DNA from: Phytoseiulus persimilis
Lineage: Eukaryota; Arthropoda; Arachnida; Mesostigmata; Phytoseiidae
Reading direction: 5' to 3'
Length of the DNA: 64,000 nt
NCBI GenBank assembly: GCA_037576195.1
Contig: CM075103.1
Location: 32,634,723 to 32,698,722, forward strand
Part shown: one piece after another, positions 48,801-62,100 of the stretch
How the letters are laid out: every line of letters begins with the position of its first letter
Position numbering within the stretch: position 1 is the first letter of the stretch
Made by a program: the position numbers and the translations under genes
The notes under the pieces: model-generated
What the model was told of the DNA's origin: nothing
Databases searched by the model: none
The model's input: the letters and a program-made list of their open reading frames with translations, nothing else

Positions 48801-50851
48801 CGGATGCACTTTCGCGCGATGCCTTGTAGAAGCAATTTCTGATTGCAAGAACTTTTCGATTGCTAACTCCTGAATGTACGATATGCGAGACGACGTCTAC
48901 CACGGAAGAGTCACTGAGAAGGGTGTACCCAGAGGGAATCCCACAAAATCAACAACAGCAGCAGAAGCAACGCAAATACAACAACAGAGAAACTATATCA
49001 GTGCCGGTTTCGAAAACAAGTCAACCGATCAACCAGTCCGAGCGAACAAGAATACGGCTGCTCTGATGGAATTCCGCTTTTGAGTGGGACTAACAGCGGG
49101 ATCCGAACGATGGAGTCATTGGGGAATCCTGCCGAAGCCTTTCCATTTTTTCTTGCGTGTGCCCAGGTAGTGATTTTGAGTTTAATTTTGGTCTCTAATC
49201 CGATGATTCGCAGCTAATACTAGCAGTTTCCCCCCTCGAGTAAGAGCGGTATGAGATGTAAGTGCGAGAGTGATTCATGCCGCGTGCCGCCAACTCCAAA
49301 TGCCTCACTCGGATCTAACCACCTCGATTCGCTCATCGGATTGCTTGCTCCCGATGGTCATCCATGAACTGATTTATTCACTCGATGATTTATCAGTCTG
49401 AGTTTATCAGTCGTTCGACACAGTTTCGGGCATCTCTCAACTTCTTCACAATCATTCACGGTGCCCCCCCCTCCCCAGAGCACTTCCTTTCGTTTTAGGG
49501 CTAGCAACGTCCCGTCAAAATATCGGTTCAATTCCAACAGAGAAAAGAAACGAACTCGATCTGAATGCTGTGAGCGGCTTGTACTAATCGACGACGGTAC
49601 CGGTTGACACACTGATTGATTATTGACATTTGATCGCTCGATAACTGATTAATCGGTTGTAGACATCCTCTTCCAGTTGGATAATTACTTGATCGATTGG
49701 TGGATGGATGGACGATTCCAACGTCCGAGTGATTTATCGCTTCAATGAGTCCGTCAATGAGTGCTTGATCGGTCAACTCGCTGATTGAATGCCTGATTGT
49801 TAAATCGACTCGAGGAGCGATTGCTCGATCGAAGGGTTGGCAGGATGACTGTGCGATCCATTGTACGACGAGCAGCTTGGGTTGCGACCAGCGTTCGTTC
49901 TATTTCGTTTGTATACACCTCTGCAGATTCAGCGAAATCCGATCACTTCGAGCAGCGACATCATACGTATTGGCATACAAAACATATACATACCTCGGCA
50001 TATATGGATGTCCGATGCATATGATTCTCGATGCCGCCGCGGCAGCAGGTGTTTCGGCAGTTGTATTTCGTTTGGTGTGCATCACACGCTCCACCATCCT
50101 TACACTAACAACTGGTCAGAGACCGGCCGACCGACCGATTGACCTACCAACTGGTCAAGGCTCGGGTGAACGTAGCTAGCCATTAAGTGTACAATATACT
50201 ACATATGTATAAAAGGGTCACAGACCTGTCTCGACACAATGTCGTCCGCAATAGTAGATGTTGTTAGGTTAATATTGGGTTTGTTTATCGGTCGGGTTAG
50301 CCTTCCCTGCGCGATCGTTACCAGGAAGAGGGAAGTAGAGACTGAACCGTAAGGTTCTGCTGTGTGCATTTGGTTGATGCAAATTTTCTTTCGTTCGTTC
50401 GAGAATGAACTTTTTTGAAACCCCGGGAACTGATTGAAATGGCTCAGAAGTCACAGAATGGCGTTGGATTGATCATTAGTTGTATCCACTGTCGCGTGAA
50501 ATCGGGCCTACGATTGGTTCTCGGAAGTGAGTTTTTTTGAATTAAACTCGATCTAATTTATCAGGAACAATATCAGCGTTCATGTGAGGAAAGAGTTGTT
50601 GTGAGCTCACCTCAGCTCATGCGAAAAAGACTCAGCCTCGAGGAGCTTGGGGTTTGAGACTTGTGTTGAATGTCGACTAAAACGATTCGCGCATTGAAGG
50701 TGGGACTGTAAAAATGAATATAGCGAAATGAACCTTGTATAACTATTGTATCAATTTTTTGATTGTGTAGAAATGATGAATAGAGGAATTTTATGAATAA
50801 TATAATTCTACAACAACAACAAAAACTTACCTTGCTAATCTCTGCAGCAAC

Positions 50852-50905
50852 AATAAAAAAAAATCAACAACACTTTTGAATGGAGTGCTCGAATCGCAGA
50901 ATAAA
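50852..50905 (+). promoter_or_regulatory. Candidate pumilio poly(A) signals
   Basis: AATAAA occurs at 50852–50857 (followed by an A run) and again at 50900–50905, at the end of the A/T-rich stretch that follows pumilio. Confidence 0.5.
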
Positions 50906-50920
50906 ATCTGTTTATTAAAA

Positions 50921-52128
50921 ACGCTACAGAGGTACGTTGTCATTCCTCCCAACGAGTTGCAGGGAAATGTTCCATCGTAGGACAGTGGTGGCTCCTTCGG
51001 ATTTCCAGTCTAGTTATTGTATCCATCGAAACTTGCCATCGCTTGGCTCGGTTTTTTTTAGCTCGAAGAAACACTCCGGTGGTTCCCCTACCCCCGTCGT
51101 GAATCACGTCGACAAATGACTTCCAATCAGATCGGAATCTGATCTGACTGGTCCGTTCGTTGGTTGGGCATTCCCCACAGCCTATACCGCCTCGTGAACT
51201 CTTGACTATTGGATTGTCCACCAGTGGAAGTTACCGTAACTTCCAATCAGTGGCGTCAACCAGCTATGGACGGAATAGTCGAGGCACCGGGTTGCCGAAA
51301 ATAAGTTTCTAGTTAGCTGTCAAGTCTTGACTTGGATGAACCTAGCAGAGCGACCTGGCACAGGTACTTCGTTGTGACCCCAGACATGGACGCAAGATCC
51401 CTTGCAGTGCGGCGCCTAGCGAGAATCCTGTTTCACTCGATCCACTCCCTTCACCCGCTCATTGTGGGGACTCCTGTCTCCATCTATTGCATGAGCCTCA
51501 AAATCCTAATTTCTACCACTCCTGTCTCAATGGATGGAGTTCGGATGTTTCATCGATGTTCCTCAGTGTTCTTCGGGAGAGCTCCGGCATGCTCTGACGA
51601 AGATGTTGCGGAACACTCGCCTCAACGAGCCGAATCGACAACTAAAGTGTTCGGTCGTGTCGCTATCCAGGCATACCAACAAGCTCTTCTGCGATACCGT
51701 AACCACAGCCACTGCTTCATGGAATTTTGCGCGGCCTGTAGTCAACCCCTCCGACCACGCCAACTCCCAGAACCAGACCAAGATTTCAGAATGGAACGGA
51801 TATTCGAGGAGCGTTTGTTCGTTGTCGCCTTTATTAAATAATTGTGGTTGATTTGAGAGGAATCGAATGTTTACAAGCCAGAGCCAGGATTAGCCTTGGA
51901 CAATATATTACATCATTGAATGTAGATGAATGATTCGTTTGATTGATCATCAATTGCATTGGGAAGTGATTGAAGGACGGTGGCCTCTTCTCGGTCCGGT
52001 CTATTCCCGTGTATAGCTGGCAATCGACTAGTCTGTCAGTCGATCAGTCCATCGATCACTCCATTTGTGATTCTTCAAGTCGGTGAGCGCCAATACTTCA
52101 CGGACGGAGGAGACCAAGGCACAAAGCT
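50921..52128. other. Intergenic between pumilio and M6, no gene recognised
   Basis: Open frames at 51332–51841 (+) and 51534–51851 (+) overlap in two registers and resemble no family. The two genes on either side converge here. Confidence 0.3.
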
Positions 52129-52134
52129 TTTATT
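52129..52134 (-). promoter_or_regulatory. Poly(A) signal of M6
   Basis: AATAAA on the minus strand, 358 nt beyond the M6 stop codon. Confidence 0.6.
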
Positions 52135-52491
52135 CTGGACTACGCGAGATTATCTTGAGGCAAACGTCTCGACGTAGATCCGGCCATACGTCGGGAGCAC
52201 TGATCGTTATCAACAATCGTGGTCGTTGTCGTCTTCCCAGGGCAGTTCTGAGGTATTTTTTCTTGTGTTGTGGAAATATGCACGTCATCATAATGCATCG
52301 TTCTAGAGTACAGAATTGTCGTGTTGATTTCGTGCGAGAAACCCTTAATCCATTCGCTTGCATCATCCACCTGATCACTCATCAGCAGTGCATCCTTTAT
52401 CCAATGCATTCATTCAGGCAATGTAATCTTGCAGTGATGGTGGTGGTTGTCGTATCGGTGGTGGTTTTAGGAGTGATAGTTGTTGTCGACC

Positions 52492-55105
52492 TCAGTATCT
52501 GTTGGCGTTTCCCTTTGCGCCGAGGGGTCCCATTTCGTTCTCTTCGATGCTTCGAAGCATTTCGAGGTCGGCGATCTTGGCCTGGTCCTTGATCCTCGTG
52601 TAGTTCGCCGAGAGACACATCAGATAGTGGATCAAGCTGACCAGGACGACGAAGGACGCTCCTGTTGCGAGGTAGTACATGACTGAGGCGCTGCCCACCT
52701 GTAAATGGAAAAATCGGTGTCATTCCACGACCAGTCAATTCCCGTCGAAATGTCAGCTCATGATTTCAGGGTGAACGTGCAATCACGAGTAACTCGAGTG
52801 GGGATAGGAACTCCACTCACGTAATCGTGGCAGAACTCCTTCTTTTTGCCTTCGTCGCAGATGACTTGATGTTCCAGCGACACCTCGGGTAGAAGGAAGT
52901 CAAATTGCTTGAGGTTCAAACATCTCTCATTGTTGTCGAGGTTCATCGAACGAAGACGGTTGCACATCGATGTCCAGCAGAAGAACACGAAAGATGCTAC
53001 AGCCATCGCTAAGCAGATGAAGATCCACACCAACTGAAAATGATGACGATATGGAAATGTTGATTGTCATCTGTCGTTGATCAAACATCATTTGCCTTCT
53101 TTGTTCGTCTCATGCTTCGGATGAGAAGTGGCCTTCGGCTACTCGATTTGTTACCCAGACAAAGCTGTATGTTGTCATCGCTAACCTTAAGAATATAGGT
53201 GACGGCCATGAGGAAAATGCAGGTGAAACGGCCTCCGGCACGAGCCTTCCAATCTTTATAGATAGTAGTTCGGGTGGATCCGGTGCTGAGACATCCGATC
53301 AGGAGAATGAGAAGCGCCAAAACCCCCATACCAGCGCCGACGGCGATGAATCCGATCTGTATATCTTGGAGTCTATCGGAAAACAAAGTGTTAATGCGTC
53401 GCAGCCTCTCATTTCGAATGTCATGCGTTAAGATTGTTCAAGTTTTTTTTCGGCGTTCTCTTAACGAGCCCACTGGGTTCCCTATGGAGCCTATTGGGAC
53501 TGCATTGAGGGAGTCACACAGCCGAGAGAGTTAGATCGAAGAAACATTCATGGAAGTGGAATCGACAATGGTTGAGATTTCCAGTGAAATTCGGGTTAAT
53601 CGAAGTGGGATCCAGACGCAAACTCACCTGACGTGCGTGGCGCTGCGGGACGTTGGAGGAGGGCAAGCGGAAACGAGTAGAGCATAAGCGGACGGGAGAC
53701 ATTATTAGTTACTCAGGGAAAGGAAGAGACAACATGGGAAATTTCCGAAGACGCAACGGATTTTTGTAGGGAATGGGTTTTAAAGCTCATTGACGCTTCG
53801 CGTTCTTGGCCATACTAACAGTTAAGGACGGAGTCACTGATAACGCACTCTAGAATGTGAGAATGACTCACCCGAACATCCGCGAGTAGAAAACGTGCTC
53901 AAACATCTTCATTGTCGCGTTGAGGCCTCTGTAGGTGGCGAACAGGAACACCGTCACCCCCGCCGCACACATGAGGGTGGCGATCAGCGTTGCGAATGGC
54001 ATACGACCCATGCAGCCGCAGCAGCATCCTGGAGATCAGGAGAAAACCTAAGTTTAAGAGCCCGAAGATGACTGCCCCGTTATTGACAACGTGGAAGAAC
54101 TCGAGCGTGCTCGCATACTGTTTCCGGTCTGAACTCCAAAATCATGAACGGAGGAGATGCTCCAACCGTTAGCTCGGTCTTTCGCAGACTTGTAAAGCAC
54201 GCTGCCGCTCTTCCTAGCCGAAGTGTATCATCCGCGACACAGTATGAAAAGGCCCCCGAAGGGCAATAGAGGGGCACAACCAAGAAACACTCGCTCCGAT
54301 GACGAGACAGTATTTCGACGAGAGTCGCTCTTGTGAAAGTCGGTGCAATTTTGCGCCATTATGCAGTCCCACATGGCCGCAGGAGGTATCTGGCCTCTCG
54401 AAAAATTCCGAAATCGATGTGGGGGGGAATCTCAGGGTCCAGATCTGTGAGTGTGATGTGCGCGTGTCTATTTTTCCCTCCCCTCTTTCGACGTCGTCGA
54501 AGCACATCGCAGTTCCAACAACGCAATCACGGATCTTCCCATAAGGGGAGTTTACTTTTTTCTCCTTGCGAGAATGAGAGAAAGTGCGACTGTCAGTAGT
54601 CGCTCACTCCGACTGCCCTGTTGCTCAAAAGAGCAGCGGTGATTGTGACGTTTGGATTTTTACACCGATCGTCAAAGTCGTTGCCGAATGAGTCTCTCTT
54701 CTCGATGGCGATTTTTTCGAGTTGTGCAGCTTCGCAGTTTTTCCTTCTTCTTTCGGTATTTTGACAACTACTATGACAACGATGAGCCTGCCCGATGCGA
54801 TGGAAAAAAAAGGCTTATAAAAATGAATTTGTCTTCAGATATAAATATAGACGGAGTTATTTCCTCGTTGAAGTCAGCGTCGCAGCTACCTTCGCCGAAG
54901 TTGTCGTTGATGGCGTAATTTACCGATTCTAAATCTAGCGGATCACGGCGTTTGTTTCCAATAGCCCGCAGCCGTGTTTTACTGAGATTTGTCTGCTCTC
55001 CTCCAATGCAGAAATGCTGCGACCATGACAACATACGTCACGAAGTCGCGTTAGATCTTCTACCGGCTCACCTTTTTCTTGGTGTTCCGGTTCTGAGGAA
55101 GACAT
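52492..55105 (-). CDS. M6: M6 membrane proteolipid (PLP/DM20/M6 family)
   Basis: This is a four-pass plasma-membrane proteolipid of the PLP/M6 family; the single insect member, M6, acts at cell vertices and in neural tissue. Exons on the minus strand: 55072-55105, 53872-54028, 53628-53642, 53186-53372, 52821-53033, 52492-52698, all in phase, giving 270 residues, normal for the family. The start MSSSEPEHQEK leads into a cysteine cluster (GCCCGCMGR) and helix 1 with the family block PFATLIAT. Helix 2 carries GAGMGVLALLILLIGC, and helix 3 spans the exon 4/5 junction. The second extracellular loop has four cysteines (MCNRL, ERCLNL, VICDE, EFCHDY), as in PLP. Helix 4 ends in HYLMCLSANY before a charged cytoplasmic tail. 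The third exon is a 15-nt microexon encoding ATHV plus part of the flanking codons, with strong splice sites; without it the reading frame is still kept. Confidence 0.93.
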
Positions 55106-58100
55106 TTTGCACTGTCGTTCCGCCACCGCAAGTTTGACCGATAAGGCACGGATCACGGACTGACTTTTTTTACACGTTCTACCGAAAAACCAACGACTTC
55201 AGCTGCAAGTCTCAACTAAGAGAACTATTCCGGACAATCGACGACGGCGGCAATCTTGTCGCAGCCGCAGCGACGACGACTTCTTCCAGTTTGTCAGGAA
55301 TTCCGAGGGTCTTTTGGGTGACTGCCAGTCAGCTGAGCAGTAAGTCCGTCACATGATTCACCACCCGCAGAATGAGCGAACGTTGTCCAGAAAGCATCGA
55401 GGAGCTTTCAAACGCATGCGTCAACTGACAGCGAACCCAGAGGAAGTCTCAGCGAGCGAGCGAACGGTCCGACCGGCAGACGTACGGAGAAACGTCACTT
55501 TCTATCGACACTTCTCGCGCTTCCGATCTGGTCGAGTGATGTTTATTCAAGAAATCCGCGCCATTGAACAAATGTTCTCGGAGTCTGAACTGGGTCAAGC
55601 GAGCGAATTCCACCGTCGTAGTTGAGGATTGTCGACGGTAAGTGGAATTTTCGGTTGAGCGAACACAGATGGCGCCGAACCACCGCAAATCACACCGTGA
55701 TTCAATACAATGGGCGATCGGCGATTACCGAAATCACTCGAACTTTGTTAGCCCGAGCGGAACTCCAACCTGAGGTCCGATCGAGAGGTATACGATAACC
55801 ATTACTTTTTCGGGGGAAGCGGCGTCAAATCTGAACATTTATTCGAATCAAGGGATCTGCCGCCAACTGCGAGTGCTCTCAAGTACTCTGCGTGGACAGA
55901 TTTCAAACTCCTGAACAGATCAGCTAGCCACAGAACCCAGAGAGTTCCATTCAGCGATCGTTCCTTGTTCTTTTTCCTGGCCGAGCCCTGAATTCCAGAG
56001 CCAGCACGGGTCTGCGAATGTCTTCGACTCGATTTTGATTCGCGTCAAGATCCTTGGTTTCCTTTAACCCTCGCGATCGTCCATCGTCGGCTGATTCTTC
56101 GCCGAACAAAGGCAGAGTACGAAAGTGCCGTACCAAAAACCTTCTAACTTTTCCCGCTGTTCGTTTCTGGTGGGGGAATGAGGGCGTATTCCCTCTCGAC
56201 CGAACCGTCGAAGGTTTCGTTCCACAGTACTGCGAATTCTGGGTGTTCCGTTACCGTATTCAGAGCTTTTTCTCCGTTGGACGGGGATGACGTTTGTTTC
56301 CCGAAAACTTTCTCTCGAAGCCCGCGATCGATGTTGAAACGATCCGGCCAAAATACTTCGCCTCATCCTGACTCTTCGAAGGTCCCGATTCCCTGTTCAC
56401 TGCAGCCAAAGGAATCGGGGAGAAACTTTTGAAATAGTTATTTTTGAAGGTAATTCATCCGTTTTCCAACGACCTTGTTCGTGAAGGATCGACGAATCCG
56501 CAAGGCGCATTACAAAATCTTATAACGGGTATTGCTTGGCAGGCTCCGTGTGCTGAGCTGACCACGCCTCGGTCGTGCCCAGACATAGTCATCCGAGTGC
56601 TTCGTAGGAATGCACCGTATTGCTGCTGCTGCCGCCGTCGTCTCTAGCTGTCAGTGCGTCCAGAAGGCCACAAATACAACAAGAGAGCATCGATCGAACC
56701 GCACCGTTTTGTCCCATCATGTGCAAGTGATAGGGTCTTACCAACGTGTCCGAGTCAGTCAACTATACATCCATGGCTGTTGCATTTCTTCGAATGGAAG
56801 AAAGAAAACCCAGAGCACAAAACGGAATTGTCCGAACACAGAGCACAAAGAACTGTAATCCGAAGCGTGTCAAACAAGGCAACGGAGGAGCTACAACTGT
56901 TGCATGAGTGTTTTGAGCTTGCTGGATGTGGGCATGGCAACCGCGGCAGCCCCTTGCGTGACCAGGCGTCACGGATCAACCGCAATCCGCACTATATCCG
57001 ACGCCGCCGCCAAAGCCGCCTCCGTCTTTACTTCACCCTGTGGGAAGATGCAGCGGAGCGCGCGGCGCTTCCGCTGTCAAATCAGCGTCGGTCTTCGTTC
57101 TTGAGACCGTTCCCACCTGGAACCCGAGCTGAATGTTTGGGCGAGTGTTCCGGCGGCCTTTAGCACCCTTCTCGCGCCGAACGAGCGCTTGCAACTCCAC
57201 TCAGCTGGCCGAGATATCCGCGGCCGGGCCTCGTCTCTCGGACGCAGGCTCTTCATCCAGATTTGGGAGGAGAGCTTCCAGTCGCTTGGGGCGCAGTGTT
57301 TGCACCCGAACACGGGATTTCCAATCAGGCGGACGATTTTTGTCACAGAAACAATGGCCGAGGTGTCACGGTTCAGCTCCCCAAGATGATCTTCACTGTA
57401 TCCAAAAACTGAATCCGAACTTCACTGAGCAACGGTACTCACGCTGGTTGCGCGGCTGCATTCAGCAGCGTCTACGACCTGTTGCCGTTCTTGTTCTTGA
57501 GCTGTGTGTGTGCGCGCGGCGATTGTTGTTGTGGACTATAGCCTTGCGGCGGCGACGGCATCGCCCGAACGAAAACCTTTTCTCTCAATGCTTTTCAAAG
57601 CCCTTTCCGTTTCTATTGGCGTTTTACCACCACAAGCACTACACAGCAGCACCGCAGGCGCACCATGAACGCTGGAACCGACTGAGTGACTGACAGACCG
57701 AAACTCAGGGTAGCCAACACCACGACCGCACGAGGGTTTTTCGATGACCCTCATAGAAGCACCCTCACCGATGGGGTTAGAGCTGCACTCTCCGGATTTC
57801 ACGTGCTAAACCAGAAAACAGGCTGATCTGCGATGATTTTTACGTGGGAACGGAACTTTCTGAGTGAACGAACCTAACGACTCGGCGCTCCCGACCAAAT
57901 GACAAGCGATTCGACCAACGGCGGCGAGAGTATTTCTTCGATGGCCGCAACGCTGGACTTCAGAGAGATCCCAGCCCAGCACCTCGATCGACTGTAAGAT
58001 GCTAACAAGCGCGAGGTTCTCTCATGACAAAGTCGATCGAAGCTCATGCGCTCAACCGAGCGATTCGGGATCCAGAGGCTGGGTCGAAGGAATCGTCGAT

Positions 58101-59109
58101 TTTCGCTTCCGAAAATCCCGCTCGCAACATCACCCGAAAGCACGATGATCACAACAGAGACGACGCCAGCAGCAGGAACGATGTCATCTACGACGACGAG
58201 GAAAAGCTGAATGCAACTTGCCCTATGCTCGCGCTTCGCTATGGAAGTCGTCGTCTGAAGTGATCCAGGTGACAGCGAGCATCGGATGCCGGTTGACCAC
58301 GATCGTTGTTCAAGCAACCGATCACGTGAATTTCGCCGCCAGTTCCAACAATGCCGACCGCTCCAAGAACCCCCGTCTCATCTCTTACGAGTCCGCATGT
58401 CAAATTACCCGCAAATAGCCTGACGGCACGCTTTTCTCCTGATGTTCTGTAAGCTCCGGCCGAGATCCGTGCATCGACATTTCGGATGAGGTTCTTCTAG
58501 GCAGTCCTTAGTCGATCGATCGAGGTTTGATTTCCTGCCCCAAGGTACAGAATCCGGTCGAGACATTGGAAAATGTTTGCAACCGTCTCGGCCGGCTCAC
58601 CTGGATAACTCTCCCAGCAGCGGTCCTGCGAGATCGGCCCGATCTTGCGGCTCCTGCCTGGGAACAAGTTGCTCGAGCTCCCAGCCAGAACGAATTGTTC
58701 ATCACTGATTGTTGCAATTATCGTCATTAACAAGTTTTCCAAACAAACGCGCCGTCTCTCGTTTTAGAAAGCTACCGCGACAGGAGTTCGTTGAGAACGA
58801 AGGAGTCTCAAATACGTGGGGAACATCAATTTTGAGGGAGAATTTTACGCCGTCGGGGAGGAACCGCGATTCCCGAATCGAAATGTAGTGATTCACCGCA
58901 AAAACTCGGGCGCCTGAATAGGATTTCTCTACAACCGCTGTTTCCCATTTTCTATTCGGAGGAAGGAGTCGCGCGCATCTGGCAACCGAGGTTCGTAGAG
59001 GTATCGAGCTTGTCTGGGAAGAAGAGGGAGTTGAGATAGGCGCGAGAAAGTTCCCCAGATTTCGATGCGCGAATTCATCCCTATTTCGAAAATTCCCTGA
59101 TATGGAGTC
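55106..59109. other. Upstream of M6 and intergenic, no gene recognised
   Basis: The part next to 55105 should hold the M6 5' UTR and promoter. Further right, several overlapping open frames on both strands occur (for example minus 57874–58317 with a hydrophobic run VVSVVIIVLSG, plus 58024–58263, minus 58497–58742). None has a recognisable domain and I could not link them by splice sites. Confidence 0.3.
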
Positions 59110-59131
59110 GGGGGGGGGGGGGGGGGGGGGG
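59110..59131 (+). repeat. Poly-G homopolymer (22 nt)
   Basis: Twenty-two consecutive G residues, the longest of three poly-G runs in the window. Confidence 0.9.
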
Positions 59132-62100
59132 ATCGAGGGAGCCCGCGACTTCTAGTGGGAACTCGTGCACAGCTTGGCAGTCGTCGCAGTGTTGCTTTGT
59201 TGTTGTAGTCACCGCCGCCTCTGTTGTTTAGATGTTGCGCGGTAGCAACGGGTTCAATGATCACATTTGGCAGAGCTCCAAGGGTTTCCACTTTTACTTC
59301 AGAAACTTGCCTCGCCTGTCGGCTCGCTCCGTCTGCCAGACTGCATACCCGCTCCATCTGCCCTGGTCGCTTTTTTAACCCGAGCAGTGACTTCTAGTGC
59401 TCGTCTTCTCGTTTTCGGCTCCTCTGGGAACAATGTTACTCCAGCATTGAACGCTGGAATCCAATTGTTTGACAATGTGCCATTCTTCCTCAGTCGGTCC
59501 GCGGTAATTTTCTGAACGCGACCGAGTTCCTCGCTCAGGTCGCCTTCATTGTCGAATTTCACTACGACGATGATCGAGCGACTGCAGCCTTGATGCGGGA
59601 CACTCAATCGGAGCGATACTGGAATATCGCCCACGCTTCAAGCGCGAATCGCTCCCAAGATTCGACGAGGTTGCGGCAGGTCCCTGTCCCGTTAGTCGGT
59701 CATCAGTTTATCTTCCACGAGGGGTGAATCATTCTCGAAGTGTTCCAGCGGATTTTCTCAAGGAAGCTGTCTTCGTCATCCCTTTCGTTGGTTCTTTTTT
59801 GTGTTACGTGGGAATCCAAAGAGATTCACGGGGTGAGATTTCGAAACTCCTCTGGCCTGTGAGTTCTATCCCGCTAGAAGTTGCTGTTCTCCATCAATGA
59901 TCTATGAACCACCAGGGCCTTCTCACCGAGCCGCTACGTTCGATCTCACCCAACACTGATCGAGAAGAGGGAAATTTCAAATATTAACGGATGGACTTTC
60001 TACCTCTCGGGAGACCAAATCAATCGTATCAGAGCCGCGTGAATGAATCGGTGGGTAGCTGTTAGGGAGGTCAGAGGTCAACTGCTCAGCCTGTACACAA
60101 ACGAGTCGACTATAAATCCCTGATACGCCTACGACCCTAAAAACTGCATTTTTCGCAAACAATGAGCTTCCCAATAGTCTTCTTTTTATACCCGGTCAAA
60201 TCGAAGCGTTCGGTCTGTTCCCTCCTCGCTCTGACCTCTACCCGGAATTTCTGTTTCAGGTTCTCCTCAGATTAGAGACTGGTCAAGTTAGAGGCGGAAA
60301 TGGTTTATTCGGAACCATGATGACTCTTCATCCACAGGTTCTGCCAATAAGACAGATGGGTTATCAGAACATTGATGGTTCCTGTTCTGTCGTCTCTCCG
60401 CAGAACCGAGTTTCAAATGAAATTTCGCTTCAAATTTCGTAACGCCACGCCCCTCTGACCCAGAAGCAGTGTTAGTAGGAGAGCAGCACACAAAGGCAGC
60501 AGTCGCGTGATTACGAAGGATCACAATCGAAAATTTTTGTTTATGGAAACACAATCGTGGTGCGGTGAAAACCTTTGCTCATCGTTACCCACTCTCATCC
60601 TGCCGGCTCCGGAACGAAAGCGCGTTCTTCAGTGAGATTTCGCAGCTTCATCAATTCAGCCCGGTTACTCGTGATGGTAAAGAAGATCAAAGCACTCCAT
60701 CATCAATTATACGCCGTCTTCTGTTTCCAAGGGAATCAACGGAGAGAAGAACTCACTCAAGGCGATGAGTGGCCGGGGCGCAATTCATCCATTCACGGCT
60801 CACGAAACTGAGGCTGTTACTATTAATAGAACAGATTAATATTACTATATTAATATTAATATTAATATTAATATATTAATATGTTAATAGAACAGATTTT
60901 TCGTGACGGAGAGCGCATGGAACTGAAGGGATCAGTGATTTCTTGAATCATTTTTTTTCGCTTCGTAGGTTCTGCGTTCTCCCGTTTGCGCGGTTATTCT
61001 CTGCAAATCTGGTGATGATTTCTCCAAGCGAGCTCATAACTATCTCCGAGTGAGTATCTCGCTAGATCGGATCGGTTCGTAGGTCCGCAGCGATTTATGG
61101 AGCCCCCACATGCTGTTCAGTTCGATTTCGGTGGGATTGACTCGTCTAACCGAAAATGGAGGTTCAGGTAGATGGCTCATTATTTCCAGAATTCTCCAAG
61201 GATCACCTCTTCGTGGGAAAACTTCAGGCTCCCCCTAGTCGGAACCCCAGTTACGCGCCTTGGTCAAACGTGGGGGGTGGTTTCGAAGGATTGATCGGAC
61301 CTGGACTCGGACTCCGTTCGCTACAAAACGTCTCTCATGGTTTTCGTTTCAAAGTCTCAATACGTCTCCGAAGTAGCCAACTTCCAGAGCCAGATTCAGC
61401 TCACGTTTCCGGAATAAACCAACTTTGCTACTGATCGTTGCTACAACGTTGAGATCGAATCGCCCATCTCGGAACCTCTAGTGTCCCCTCTCCGTCGGTG
61501 AAAAGCGGAAGACCACGAAAACCGAACGGGAAGCCTCCGAAAAAAAAGTCAAAAATCGTGGACGAACAACGCCGCTCGTTCAGTTGGTCACGGCTGTCGC
61601 TTGTCGAGTCTGCCGGTACTGGGATGCGAGAGTCGTAATGCACAAACCCGCGTGAAACAATGACGGATCCAACATGAAGCATGAATGGATCATGAATGAG
61701 GTTCGGGTCATCTACGGTCACACTAACTGTCTCCACAGAATGGTTTGGTCGGCGGACGGCTCGCTCGCCTGATGCGTGCTCTCGGGGCGGACAGTCGGTC
61801 AGCAACAGATCATAGAATGAGTATGAGCTCACTCTTGGCCCTTGTGGGTGACAGCTTCAAGTAACAAGAGCTTCTTTAGGCGCTCCAAACTTTTGTTGCT
61901 TTTCTGGTCGAGCGGGTCCCGGCGATGCACACAGAAATCCTCACGGCTCGATGGATCTGTTCTCCAAGGGATCGATTCAGGTGATGGTGCATCGTTCCAC
62001 GGATTACTGAGACGCTTTCAAGCAGCAAGTTGATTCCAGCGAATGAACAATCGCCTGACCCGGAACTCACGGGGTTGCTTAACGTTCGTCGTGCATTCCA

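Larger units (their letters stand above)
45348..50920 (+). other. pum: Probable long 3' UTR of pumilio
   Basis: About 5.5 kb after the pumilio stop lacks recognisable coding exons. It is more A/T-rich than the flanks and has TA runs (48473–48500) and repeated TGATTGAT-like sequence (49600–49800). AATAAA signals at 50852–50857 and 50900–50905 are the best candidate ends. Long 3' UTRs are known for pumilio genes, but the extent here is inferred. Confidence 0.5.
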
